Shown piece after piece: positions 1 through 6,524 of a stretch of DNA of 8,124 nucleotides. Below the pieces are notes generated by a model. That model was not told where the DNA came from, made no database searches, and saw only the letters and a program-made list of their open reading frames with translations. Made by a program: the position numbers and the translations under genes. Origin of the DNA: Sphingomonas sp. (GTDB taxonomy: Bacteria > Pseudomonadota > Alphaproteobacteria > Sphingomonadales > Sphingomonadaceae); assembly GCA_021154945.1 (NCBI GenBank), contig JAJNQF010000067.1:1-8124 (forward strand). Reading direction: 5' to 3'. Positions within the stretch are counted from its first letter, which is position 1. Every line of letters starts with the position of its first letter.

Positions 1-80
1 GCCACGCCGTCCGCGAGCTGGTCTCGGGTGACACCGGCGCGCTCGACCGCCTCGAATTCGCATTCAAATACGGGTTCTGA
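1..80 (+). CDS. C-terminal end of an outer-membrane beta-barrel protein (partial)
   Basis: Only the last 25 codons are present, read in the frame that starts at base 3 and ends in TGA at 78-80. The tail ends LEFAFKYGF. It has a C-terminal Phe, with hydrophobic or aromatic residues at positions -1, -3, -5, -7 and -9. This is the alternating pattern of the last strand of outer-membrane barrels (the BAM-recognised beta-signal). That fits a porin or a TonB-dependent receptor, but the fragment is too short to choose between them. The stop lies 49 bp before the MFS permease start on the same strand. I see no hairpin between them, so co-transcription is plausible and would pair outer- and inner-membrane transport of one solute. 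The beta-signal is seen directly; the transport pairing is inferred. Confidence 0.55.
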   Translation, partial: HAVRELVSGDTGALDRLEFAFKYGF

Positions 81-129
81 TTGCCCAACGCTCCAGAATC
101 TCCATCGCTCCACCTGAGAGGATACCGCC

Positions 130-1797
130 ATGGCAACGACAACCGGGGACGCATCGCCCCTTGGTCACGTGAAGCAGAGCCAGCCGTTGATCATCATCGC
201 ATCTTCCTTGGGTGCGGTGTTCGAATGGTATGATTTCTATCTCTACGGCCTGCTCGCGACGATCATCACCGCGCAGTTCTTCTCGGGCGTCAACGAGACT
301 ACCGGGTTCATCTTTGCGCTCGCGGCGTTCGCGGCCGGGTTTGCGGTGCGCCCGTTCGGTGCGCTGGTGTTCGGGCGGATCGGCGATGTCGTCGGGCGCA
401 AGAACACCTTCCTCGTGACGATGGCGATCATGGGCCTGTCGACGTTCCTGGTTGGTTTGCTCCCCAGCTACGCCTCGGTCGGCGTCGCCGCACCGATCGC
501 GCTGGTGGTATTACGCCTGTTGCAGGGCCTCGCGCTCGGCGGCGAGTACGGCGGTGCCGCGACCTATGTCGCCGAGCATGCGCCCGATAAGAAACGCGGG
601 CTGTTCACCAGCTTCATCCAGACGACTGCTTCGCTCGGCCTGTTCGCGGCGCTGCTGATCGTCATCGGCGTCCGCACTCTGGTCGGCGAAGAGGCGTTCG
701 CGGCCTGGGGCTGGCGCATCCCGTTCATCGTCTCGATCGCGTTGCTGGCGGTGTCTCTCTGGATCCGCATGCAGCTCGAAGAGAGCCCGGTGTTCCAGAA
801 GATGAAGGACGAGGGCAAGACCTCGAAGGCACCGCTGACAGAAGCGTTCGGGCAGTGGAGCAACCTCAAGGTCGTGCTGATCGCGCTGTTCGGTGCGGTC
901 GTCGGCCAGGGCGTCGTGTTCTACACCAGCCAGTTCTACGCGCTGTTCTTCCTCGAGAAGAACTTGCGCGTCGACGGGCCGACCACCAACATCCTGATCG
1001 CGATCGCACTGCTGATCGCCACGCCCGCGTTCATCTTCTTCGGCTGGCTGTCGGACAAGATCGGGCGGAAGTGGATCATCCTGACCGGCTGCGCGCTCGC
1101 GGCACTCACGTACATGCCGTTGTTCCATGCGCTGTCGAAGGCCGCCAACCCGGCGCTCTATGCGGCACAGGCCAATTCGCCGGTGACTGTGGTGGCTAAC
1201 CCCGACGAGTGTTCGGTCCAGTTCGATCCGGTCGGCAAGAACAAGTTCGACAGCAGCTCGTGCGACATCGCCAAGTCGTATCTCGCAAAGGCGGGCATCT
1301 CGTACACCAACGTGATCGCACCCGCCGGCACCGTCGCGCAGATCAACATCGGCGGCGCGACCATCCCGGTCGTCAACCCGGCGGTGGTTTCGGGGCCCGA
1401 AAAGGCGGCGGCTATCAAGACGTTCGGTACCGAAGTGAAGACCGCACTGACCGCGGTGGGCTACCCCGAAAAGGCGGACCCGGCGCAGATCAACAAGCCG
1501 ATGGTCATCGCGATCCTCGTCCTGCTCGTGCTCTACGTGACGATGGTCTACGGCCCGATCGCAGCGCTGTTGGTCGAGCTGTTCCCGACGCGGATCCGCT
1601 ACACCTCGATGTCGCTGCCCTATCATATCGGCAATGGCTGGTTCGGTGGGTTCCTCCCCACGGCGGCGTTCGCGATGGTCGCGGCGACCGGGGACATCTA
1701 CTACGGCCTCTGGTACCCGATCCTCGCCTGCGCTGTGACGGCGCTGGTCGGCCTGGTGTTCCTGCCGGAAACGTTCCGCCGGTCGCTGCACGGCTGA
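130..1797 (+). CDS. MFS permease, metabolite:H+ symporter (MHS) family, with enlarged periplasmic loop
   Basis: This is a 555-residue inner-membrane permease, probably a proton symporter for a small organic acid or zwitterion. MHS signatures are clear. They include FEWYDFYLYG in TM1 (residues 31-40), the loop 2-3 motif GRIGDVVGRK (82-91), RLLQGLALGGEYGG in TM4 (129-142) and a second copy of the loop motif, GWLSDKIGRK (305-314), between TM8 and TM9. ELFPTRIRYTSMS (483-495) follows TM10, and the protein ends just after PETFR. Typical relatives such as ProP, KgtP and ShiA have about 430-500 residues. The extra length is a polar block at about 337-455 between TM9 and TM10, which should be periplasmic. 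It holds two cysteines (361 and 378) that could form a disulfide. The ATG at 130 is chosen because GAGAGG lies just upstream at 115-120. The substrate cannot be told from sequence. The family call is firm; the solute is unknown. Confidence 0.9.
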   Translation: MATTTGDASPLGHVKQSQPLIIIASSLGAVFEWYDFYLYGLLATIITAQFFSGVNETTGFIFALAAFAAGFAVRPFGALVFGRIGDVVGRKNTFLVTMAIMGLSTFLVGLLPSYASVGVAAPIALVVLRLLQGLALGGEYGGAATYVAEHAPDKKRGLFTSFIQTTASLGLFAALLIVIGVRTLVGEEAFAAWGWRIPFIVSIALLAVSLWIRMQLEESPVFQKMKDEGKTSKAPLTEAFGQWSNLKVVLIALFGAVVGQGVVFYTSQFYALFFLEKNLRVDGPTTNILIAIALLIATPAFIFFGWLSDKIGRKWIILTGCALAALTYMPLFHALSKAANPALYAAQANSPVTVVANPDECSVQFDPVGKNKFDSSSCDIAKSYLAKAGISYTNVIAPAGTVAQINIGGATIPVVNPAVVSGPEKAAAIKTFGTEVKTALTAVGYPEKADPAQINKPMVIAILVLLVLYVTMVYGPIAALLVELFPTRIRYTSMSLPYHIGNGWFGGFLPTAAFAMVAATGDIYYGLWYPILACAVTALVGLVFLPETFRRSLHG

Positions 1798-1819
1798 TCG
1801 TAGCTGAAGACTTGCTCCG

Positions 1820-1860
1820 AGGGCGGCGTCGATCCGGCAGAACCGGATCGGCGCCGTCCT
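1820..1860 (+). terminator. Strong hairpin after the MFS gene
   Basis: An 18-bp stem (1820-1837 with 1843-1860, including two G-T wobble pairs) encloses the 5-base loop CAGAA. It starts 23 bp after the permease stop codon. The following bases are only weakly T-rich, so this is a terminator-like or mRNA 3'-end-stabilising hairpin, not a textbook intrinsic terminator. Because the permease and GST genes converge here, it could serve both strands. Confidence 0.65.
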
Positions 1861-1896
1861 GCGTTCCAGCTTGCCGTCTGGTCGGGATGTTACGGG

Positions 1897-1925
1897 GCGG
1901 GTGAGGGCGCTTCCTCCACGCCCGC
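1897..1925 (-). terminator. Hairpin downstream of the GST gene
   Basis: Arms 1897-1906 and 1916-1925 pair over ten positions with one A-A mismatch and one wobble, around a 9-base loop. It begins 25 bases past the GST stop codon on the minus strand. There is no clear T-tract on that side, so the terminator role is inferred mainly from position and stem strength. Confidence 0.4.
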
Positions 1926-1949
1926 AGCCCCATGTGGCGTCGCGCCGGT

Positions 1950-2534
1950 CTAGACGAGCCCTTCGTGGCGCATCGCTTCTTGCACGGCCGGGCGCGCCAT
2001 CATGCGTTCGCGGAAGGCGACGAGTGCCGCCGGTGCATCCAGCTTGTTCTTCGCTGCCCACAGCAGCATCACGAACAGGTAGCAGTCGGCCGCGCTGACC
2101 GCCGCACCGAACAGATAGTCGCCCTCCATCGTGTCGGCGAGATAGGTCATCCGCTTGACGATGACCGCGCCGGCCTTGGCCTTTTCCTCGTCGCTGCCAC
2201 CGGCGAAGAACGGCTTGAAGCTCTTGTGGATCTCGGTGGAAATGAACGCCAGGGCTTCGATCAGATGCGTGTGGCCCATCGGCCCGGTCGGCTTCAGCGC
2301 GGTATCCTGGTGTGCGATCCAGTCGAGAATCGCGATGTTCTCGCTGAGCGTCTCGCCCGTGTCGAGCGTGAGCGCAGGGACATAACCCTTCGGGTTGATC
2401 GCCGTGTAATCGGCGCCGCTTTCGGTCCGCTTGGTCTTCAGATCGACCTTTTCGTGGTCGAACGACAGCCCTGCCTCATGCAAGGCGATGTGGTCGGCCA
2501 GACTGCAGGCGCCGGGCGAGTAATAGAGTTTCAT
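1950..2534 (-). CDS. Glutathione S-transferase, beta class-like
   Basis: This is a 194-residue cytosolic enzyme, near the usual 200 or so for the class. It is expected to conjugate or reduce electrophiles with glutathione as a homodimer. The N-terminal thioredoxin-fold domain opens MKLYYSPGACSLADHIAL. Cys10 is the residue that marks bacterial beta-class GSTs. NPKGYVPAL (47-55) contains the cis-Pro53 of the glutathione site, and GETLSENIAIL (60-70) matches the gamma-glutamyl binding loop, with Glu65-Asn66 where Glu-Ser is usual. The helical C-terminal domain has His103 near the position of the His106 described in Proteus GST, and the N-capping motif SAAD (147-150). The frame stays open upstream to an ATG at 2666, but the start at 2534 is preferred. 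It begins the conserved domain exactly and has GGAGAG seven bases upstream. The gene is flanked by hairpins on both sides, so it is probably monocistronic. The substrate is not known. Confidence 0.9.
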   Translation of the reverse strand: MKLYYSPGACSLADHIALHEAGLSFDHEKVDLKTKRTESGADYTAINPKGYVPALTLDTGETLSENIAILDWIAHQDTALKPTGPMGHTHLIEALAFISTEIHKSFKPFFAGGSDEEKAKAGAVIVKRMTYLADTMEGDYLFGAAVSAADCYLFVMLLWAAKNKLDAPAALVAFRERMMARPAVQEAMRHEGLV

Positions 2535-2605
2535 CGCTGGTCTCTCCGTATTGATCCGCCTGAACGCGCAACTCGAGCGATCGGCTGCCCCCAAGGTCCG
2601 CGTGA

Positions 2606-2617
2606 CCATGCGCATGG
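2606..2617. promoter_or_regulatory. Perfect 12-bp palindrome upstream of the GST gene
   Basis: CCATGCGCATGG is a perfect inverted repeat about 70 bp upstream of the GST start. Its left part recurs imperfectly as CCATGCGCCAT at 2663-2673; GACCATGCGC is shared at 2604-2613 and 2661-2670. It sits in the 150-bp stretch where the GST promoter must lie if the upstream hairpin ends transcription. It could be an operator, but GC-rich DNA makes short palindromes common. I saw no convincing -35/-10 pair. Confidence 0.25.
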
Positions 2618-2684
2618 CCGCGTTCGAGATCGCCGGCACGATGCTGGCGATCGCACGCGCGACCATGCGCCATCTAGCGGAACG

Positions 2685-2720
2685 CGGACGCCTACGCCTG
2701 ACGGGAGGCGTAGGCGTCCG
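2685..2720 (-). terminator. Perfect hairpin abutting the stop codon of the aldolase-like gene
   Basis: A perfect 15-bp inverted repeat (2685-2699 with 2706-2720) surrounds a 6-base loop. On the minus strand it begins at the very next base after the TGA stop at 2723-2721. The stem is long and GC-rich but is followed by only a few T residues. It very likely marks the 3' end of the aldolase-like transcript and separates it from the GST gene. Confidence 0.7.
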
Positions 2721-3500
2721 TCAGTCGCGATAGCCCGGATTGACGCGGTCGAGCTTGCGCAGCAACGCCGGCCAGGCAAGGCCATCGGCAAGCATCCGCA
2801 TACCGGGACCGCTCGACTGGCCCTCGACCTTTTCGGCGACACCTTGGTTCGGCCTGTTCAGGTTATCCCGGCCTGCGCTCAGCATCAGGACCTGCGCCTC
2901 GCACGCTCGCTCCAGGAAATACATGCGAAGAAAGGCCTGCGGAACGGATTCGCCCACGGTCAGCGTGCCGTGATTACGCAGGATCATCGAGTTCTTCGTG
3001 CCAAGATCCTCGACCAGCCGTTCGCGCTCCTCCAGTTCGGTCGCGATGCCCTCGAAGTCGTGATACGCGACATCGTGCCCGGCAATCATCGCGGTCTGGG
3101 TATGCGGGAGAAGACCTTCCGCCATCGCCGATACCGCCTGGCCGTGGGGGGTGTGGAGATGCAGCACTGCGACCGCATCGTCGCGCCCGGCATGGATCGC
3201 GGAGTGGATCACGAAGCCGGCGCGGTTGACCGGCGCTGGCGTGTCCATGACCTTGTTACCGTCGACGTCGATCTTCACCAGCGACGACGCGGTGATCTCC
3301 TCGAACATGTGCGTGTACGGATTGATCAGGAAATGATGATCGGGCCCCGGCACGCGCGCCGACAGATGCGTGAAGATCAAATCGTCCCAACCGTAGAGCG
3401 CGACCAGCCGATAGGCCGCCGCCAGATCGACGCGCAGCGCCCATTCTTCGGGGGATACCTGATCCTGTATCGTTTCCATCGCCTTGAGTGCCGTGGCCAT
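2721..3500 (-). CDS. Class II aldolase/adducin family protein
   Basis: This is a 259-residue cytosolic protein of the class II aldolase/adducin fold, in which a metal ion bound by three histidines polarises a carbonyl substrate. Visible landmarks are FTHLSARVPG (43-52), NPYTHMFEEITASSLVKID (60-78), the His-X-His pair in VLHLHTPHG (His114 and His116) and the third ligand, His177, in LRNHGTLTVG. In true fuculose- or ribulose-phosphate aldolases a catalytic Glu lies in the segment before the first helix. Here that segment reads PVNRAGFVIHSAIH (90-103), as in adducin-like members, with no Glu. A sugar-phosphate aldolase reaction is therefore doubtful. The start at 3500 is chosen over the longer frame to 3614 because AAGGAG lies seven bases before this ATG. 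The longer version would also run into the divergent regulator gene. The gene faces the Crp/Fnr-type regulator across a 97-bp gap and is its obvious candidate target. Confidence 0.88.
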   Translation of the reverse strand: MATALKAMETIQDQVSPEEWALRVDLAAAYRLVALYGWDDLIFTHLSARVPGPDHHFLINPYTHMFEEITASSLVKIDVDGNKVMDTPAPVNRAGFVIHSAIHAGRDDAVAVLHLHTPHGQAVSAMAEGLLPHTQTAMIAGHDVAYHDFEGIATELEERERLVEDLGTKNSMILRNHGTLTVGESVPQAFLRMYFLERACEAQVLMLSAGRDNLNRPNQGVAEKVEGQSSGPGMRMLADGLAWPALLRKLDRVNPGYRD

Positions 3501-3552
3501 CAACCGTCTCCTTATCGTTGCGCGAAGGATACGGCAGTCGGCGCGATAAGAA

Positions 3553-3568
3553 TGTCGCGATGGTGACA
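3553..3568. promoter_or_regulatory. Candidate Crp/Fnr-family operator between divergent genes
   Basis: The 16-bp sequence TGTCGCGATGGTGACA reads TGTCG-N6-TGACA. Its outer four bases pair symmetrically, and so do two inner positions. The layout (5-6-5) and half-sites are those of Crp-superfamily operators, and it resembles most closely the TGTCA-N6-TGACA type of site. It lies 29 bp before the regulator ATG and 52 bp before the aldolase-like gene ATG. TTGTCA, a possible -35 element for the minus-strand gene, overlaps one arm. The palindrome is seen directly; binding and autoregulation are inferred. Confidence 0.45.
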
Positions 3569-3597
3569 ATCTCGCCGAACCGGGTAAAAATGATCCG

Positions 3598-4263
3598 ATG
3601 GGCGATTTGGACATCGAAGCGCTGGCAGCCGATCAGTGGTTCGAAACCATGGCTGCGGAGCGTCGCGAGGCGTTGCTGCGTGAGGCCCGGGTCGAACTGC
3701 TCGCGGCTGGTGCACGGATCTATGGGCTAGGCGATCCGCCAAACGGTCTGTGGGCGGTGCTGGAGGGTCAGGTGCGGTTGAAGGGACTGTCCGTGAACGG
3801 CGCCGAATTGCTGGCGCTAATCGTGCGGCCGGGGACCTGGTTCGGCGAGTTGTCAACGCTCGATGGACTGCCGCGCCCTCATGAGGCGACGGCGTTCGGA
3901 TCCGCCCGCCTGCTCCACGTGCCGATGCCCGCGTTCGCCCGGGCAGCCGCGTTAAAACCGGAATTGTATCGCGATCTCGGGCTGCTGGTTTGCGCGCATC
4001 AGCGCACCGCGCTGCGGTTCATCGCCAACAGCATCGGCCAGAGTATCCGCGTGCGACTGGCCCTAGCGCTCCTGCGCGCCTCGGTCGCCGGCGATGGCAG
4101 TGTCATCATCCGGCAGGACGAACTTGCGGCAATTGTCGGTATCGCCCGTCAAACCCTGAACCGCCACCTGAAGACCTTCGAGCGCGAAGGCATTGTGGCG
4201 GTCGCTTATGCCCGAATACGGATACTCGATCTGGCAGGGTTGCACGGTATCGCCACGGAATAG
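3598..4263 (+). CDS. Crp/Fnr-family transcriptional regulator
   Basis: This is a 221-residue DNA-binding regulator with the standard Crp layout. It has an N-terminal cyclic-nucleotide-binding-type beta-barrel (about 13-110), a long dimerisation helix (about 112-150) and a C-terminal winged helix-turn-helix (about 150-215). The barrel has the conserved GTWFGELSTLDG (79-90). Where cAMP-binding members have Arg-Ser/Thr-Ala, this one has His95-Glu96-Ala97, so cAMP binding is unlikely. There is no N-terminal cysteine cluster as in FNR; the only Cys is at 132. The recognition helix reads GIARQTLNRHLKTF (181-194). It keeps the two arginines of the Crp helix but has Gln in place of the Glu. The ATG at 3598 has only a weak upstream ribosome site, so translation may be modest. 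The gene is divergent from the aldolase-like gene and convergent with the pao operon. The effector is unknown. Confidence 0.88.
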   Translation: MGDLDIEALAADQWFETMAAERREALLREARVELLAAGARIYGLGDPPNGLWAVLEGQVRLKGLSVNGAELLALIVRPGTWFGELSTLDGLPRPHEATAFGSARLLHVPMPAFARAAALKPELYRDLGLLVCAHQRTALRFIANSIGQSIRVRLALALLRASVAGDGSVIIRQDELAAIVGIARQTLNRHLKTFEREGIVAVAYARIRILDLAGLHGIATE

Positions 4264-4285
4264 TCGATCGCAGCATTCCGCATGT

Positions 4286-4320
4286 GCTCCCCAGCGACAT
4301 TCGGCATGACGCCGGGGAGC
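4286..4320. terminator. Hairpin between the convergent regulator and paoC genes
   Basis: GCTCCCC (4286-4292) pairs with GGGGAGC (4314-4320). After one A-C mismatch the stem continues with GCG/CGC, leaving a 13-base loop. It fills most of the 63-bp gap between the two stop codons and could end transcription from either side. No clear T-tract is present. A near-identical 11-base pair, CATTCCGCATG and CATTCGGCATG, occurs at 4274-4284 and 4298-4308. Confidence 0.5.
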
Positions 4321-4326
4321 CTATGA

Positions 4327-6519
4327 TCAGGCCATCTTGCCGATGACCTTGTCGAGCGTCAGCGGATATTCGCGAACGCGGACGCCGCACGCATTGTAGA
4401 CCGCGTTGGCGATCGCCGCGCCGACCCCACACAAGCCGAGTTCGCCGATGCCCTTGGCCTTCATCGGCGAGGACTTTTCGTCGAGTTCGTCCATGAAGAA
4501 CACGTCCTGCATGGGAATGTCGGCGTGGGCGGGGACGTGATATTCGGCGAGATCGTGGTTGACGAAATAGCCGAAGCGCTTGTCGACGACCGCGTCCTCC
4601 ATCAGCGCCGCGCCGACGCCCATCGTCATCGCGCCGATCACCTGGCTGCGGGCCGATTTCGGGTTGAGGATACGGCCCGCGGCGAACGCGCCGCTCATGC
4701 GACGGACGCGGATCTCGCCGGTCGCCGAGTCGACACCGACCTCGACGAAATGCGCGCCGAACGTGGCTTGCGCATAGGTCTTGGTCAGGTCGCCGAACTC
4801 GATCGAGTCCTCCGCGGACAGGCCGGAATCGCCGGCGGCCTCCGACAGCGAGACGCTGCGGTTGCCCGACTTCACCTTGCCGTCCTCGAACACGACGTCG
4901 GTCGAGTTGAACCCGAGTTTCCGCGCAACCGAGTCTCGCAGCGCCATGCACGCTGCATAGACGCCAGCGGTCGAGCTGTTGCCGCCCCACTGGCCGCCGG
5001 AACCCGACGAGGCCGGGAAGCTGCTGTCGCCGAGCAGGACGATGACCTTGTCCACGGGGACGCCCATCATCTCAGCGGCGGTCTGCGCAATGATCGTGTA
5101 GCTGCCGGTGCCGATGTCCGTCATGTCGGTGGCGACGGTCACGACGCCCTTCTTGTCGATGCCGACGCGCGCGCCCGACTTCATCGTGACGTTGTCGCGA
5201 AACGCCGATGCCATGCCCATACCGACCAGCCAACGACCGTCGCGGACCTGACCAGGGACGGGATTGCGCTTGTTCCAGCCGAAGCGCTCAGCGCCAGTCT
5301 TCAGGCAGCCGACGAGGTCCCGCTGCGAGAACTGGCGCGACGGCTTTTCCGGATCGACCTGCGTATCGTTGATGATGCGCAGCTGGACCGGGTCCATCTT
5401 CAGCTTCTCGGCAAGCTCGTCCATCGCCGCCTCGAGCGCGAGCAGGCCGACGGCCTCGCCCGGCGCGCGCATCGCGTTACCCTCGGGAAGATCCAGCACG
5501 GCAAGACGCGTCGCGGTCATGCGGTTGGCGCCGGCGTAGAGCAGCCGGGTCGCGTTCGGCGCGGTCTCGGGACCGCCACCCGGCAGATCGCCCGACCAGC
5601 TTTCATGAGCGATCGCGGTGATCTTGCCGTCCTTCTGCGCGCCGATGCGGAGTCGCTGGATGGTCGCAGGACGATGCGTGGTGTTGTTCATCACCTGAGG
5701 ACGCGCGAGCGCCAGCTTCACCGGACGCCCGCCGATCGCGCGCGACCCGAGCGCCGCCATCACCGCATCGCTGCGGATCCAGAGCTTCGAGCCGAAGCCT
5801 CCGCCGACATAGGGCGACATCACATGGATGTTTTCCTTCGGCATGCCCAAGGTTTCGCTCATGTCCCGAACCGCCCAGTTGATCATCTGGTTCGACGTCC
5901 ACAGGGTCAGCTTGTCGCCCTTCCAGGCGGCCGTCGTGGAATGCGGCTCCATCATCGCGTGGCTCTGATCGGGCGTGGTATATTGCTCGTCGACCTTGAC
6001 GGCCGCCTTGGCGAACGCCCCCGCGAAATTGCCGACGGCGGTATCGGGATTGCCGTCCTTGGGCTTGGCTGCCGATGCCTTGACCGCGTCCAGATCGAAG
6101 CTGCCAGCCGTCCGGGCGTAGTTGACGCGCAACAGCTTGGCGGCGGCGCGGGCCTGTTCGAACGTCTCGGCGACGACGACGGCCACGGCCTGATCGTAAT
6201 GCTGGACGTCGGGGCCGGCGAGCATCCGCGCGGTATGGGCCTTGGCCTTAGCGACAGTGCCGGCGTTCTTGTAGGTGACGATAGCGAGCACGCCGGGCGC
6301 AGCTTTCGCGTCGGCGTCGTTGATGCTCTCGATCCGTCCCTTGGCGATCGCCGAACCGACGATGTAGCCATAGGCGGCATCCGGCGCGACGTCGCTGCGT
6401 TCATAAGCGTAGTGCGCGGTGCCGGTTGTCTTCAGCTTGCCGTCGATGCGATCGATCGGCTGCCCGAGAACCTTCATGCGGTCGCTCGGGTTCGCCGTGG
6501 CGGGGGTGTCGAACTTCAT
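4327..6519 (-). CDS. paoC: Aldehyde oxidoreductase, molybdenum-cofactor-binding subunit PaoC
   Basis: This 730-residue large subunit of a xanthine oxidase-family enzyme oxidises aldehydes to carboxylic acids at a molybdenum centre. E. coli PaoC has 732 residues. Recognisable parts are the N-terminal a/b hammerhead domain (DGKLKTTGTAHYAYE, 26-40) and the glycine loop SPYVGGGFGSK (235-245). MRAPGEAVGLLALE (350-363) contacts substrate and cofactor, GQWGGNSSTAG (509-519) is a further glycine-rich cofactor loop, and the C-terminal KGIGELGLCG (689-698) completes the set. Glu693 matches the catalytic Glu692 of PaoC, and Arg441 in AFRDN matches its active-site Arg440; both are offset by one, as recalled from the published structure. 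By family analogy the cofactor is molybdopterin cytosine dinucleotide. There is no signal peptide of its own, so export would be by riding with the Tat-bearing small subunit. The start at 6519 lies 5 bp after the paoB stop. It is the last gene of the operon, with no paoD-like chaperone gene after it. Confidence 0.93.
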   Translation of the reverse strand: MKFDTPATANPSDRMKVLGQPIDRIDGKLKTTGTAHYAYERSDVAPDAAYGYIVGSAIAKGRIESINDADAKAAPGVLAIVTYKNAGTVAKAKAHTARMLAGPDVQHYDQAVAVVVAETFEQARAAAKLLRVNYARTAGSFDLDAVKASAAKPKDGNPDTAVGNFAGAFAKAAVKVDEQYTTPDQSHAMMEPHSTTAAWKGDKLTLWTSNQMINWAVRDMSETLGMPKENIHVMSPYVGGGFGSKLWIRSDAVMAALGSRAIGGRPVKLALARPQVMNNTTHRPATIQRLRIGAQKDGKITAIAHESWSGDLPGGGPETAPNATRLLYAGANRMTATRLAVLDLPEGNAMRAPGEAVGLLALEAAMDELAEKLKMDPVQLRIINDTQVDPEKPSRQFSQRDLVGCLKTGAERFGWNKRNPVPGQVRDGRWLVGMGMASAFRDNVTMKSGARVGIDKKGVVTVATDMTDIGTGSYTIIAQTAAEMMGVPVDKVIVLLGDSSFPASSGSGGQWGGNSSTAGVYAACMALRDSVARKLGFNSTDVVFEDGKVKSGNRSVSLSEAAGDSGLSAEDSIEFGDLTKTYAQATFGAHFVEVGVDSATGEIRVRRMSGAFAAGRILNPKSARSQVIGAMTMGVGAALMEDAVVDKRFGYFVNHDLAEYHVPAHADIPMQDVFFMDELDEKSSPMKAKGIGELGLCGVGAAIANAVYNACGVRVREYPLTLDKVIGKMA

Positions 6520-6524
6520 GGGCG

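Noticed and set aside
511..2061. A 516-codon open frame on the - strand opposite the MFS gene.
   Set aside because: It is antisense to a clear transporter, extremely rich in Arg, Asp and Gln, and it runs through the hairpins and into the end of the GST gene.
2535..2666. A 44-residue N-terminal extension of the GST reading frame starting at 2666.
   Set aside because: The conserved thioredoxin-fold domain begins exactly at the 2534 ATG, which has a good ribosome-binding site. The extension shows no signal-peptide or domain character.
1932..3566. A 544-codon open frame on the + strand opposite the GST and aldolase-like genes.
   Set aside because: It spans two genes and the perfect hairpin between them. 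Its Arg-rich, low-complexity composition is typical of a shadow frame.
3501..3614. A 38-residue N-terminal extension of the aldolase-like protein starting at 3614.
   Set aside because: It would overlap the regulator start and run through the operator-like palindrome. AAGGAG stands in front of the ATG at 3500.
4274..4308. A near-identical 11-base repeat (CATTCCGCATG and CATTCGGCATG).
   Set aside because: There are only two copies, one with a mismatch. The second lies mostly in the loop of the terminator-like hairpin, so chance is sufficient and there is no array.
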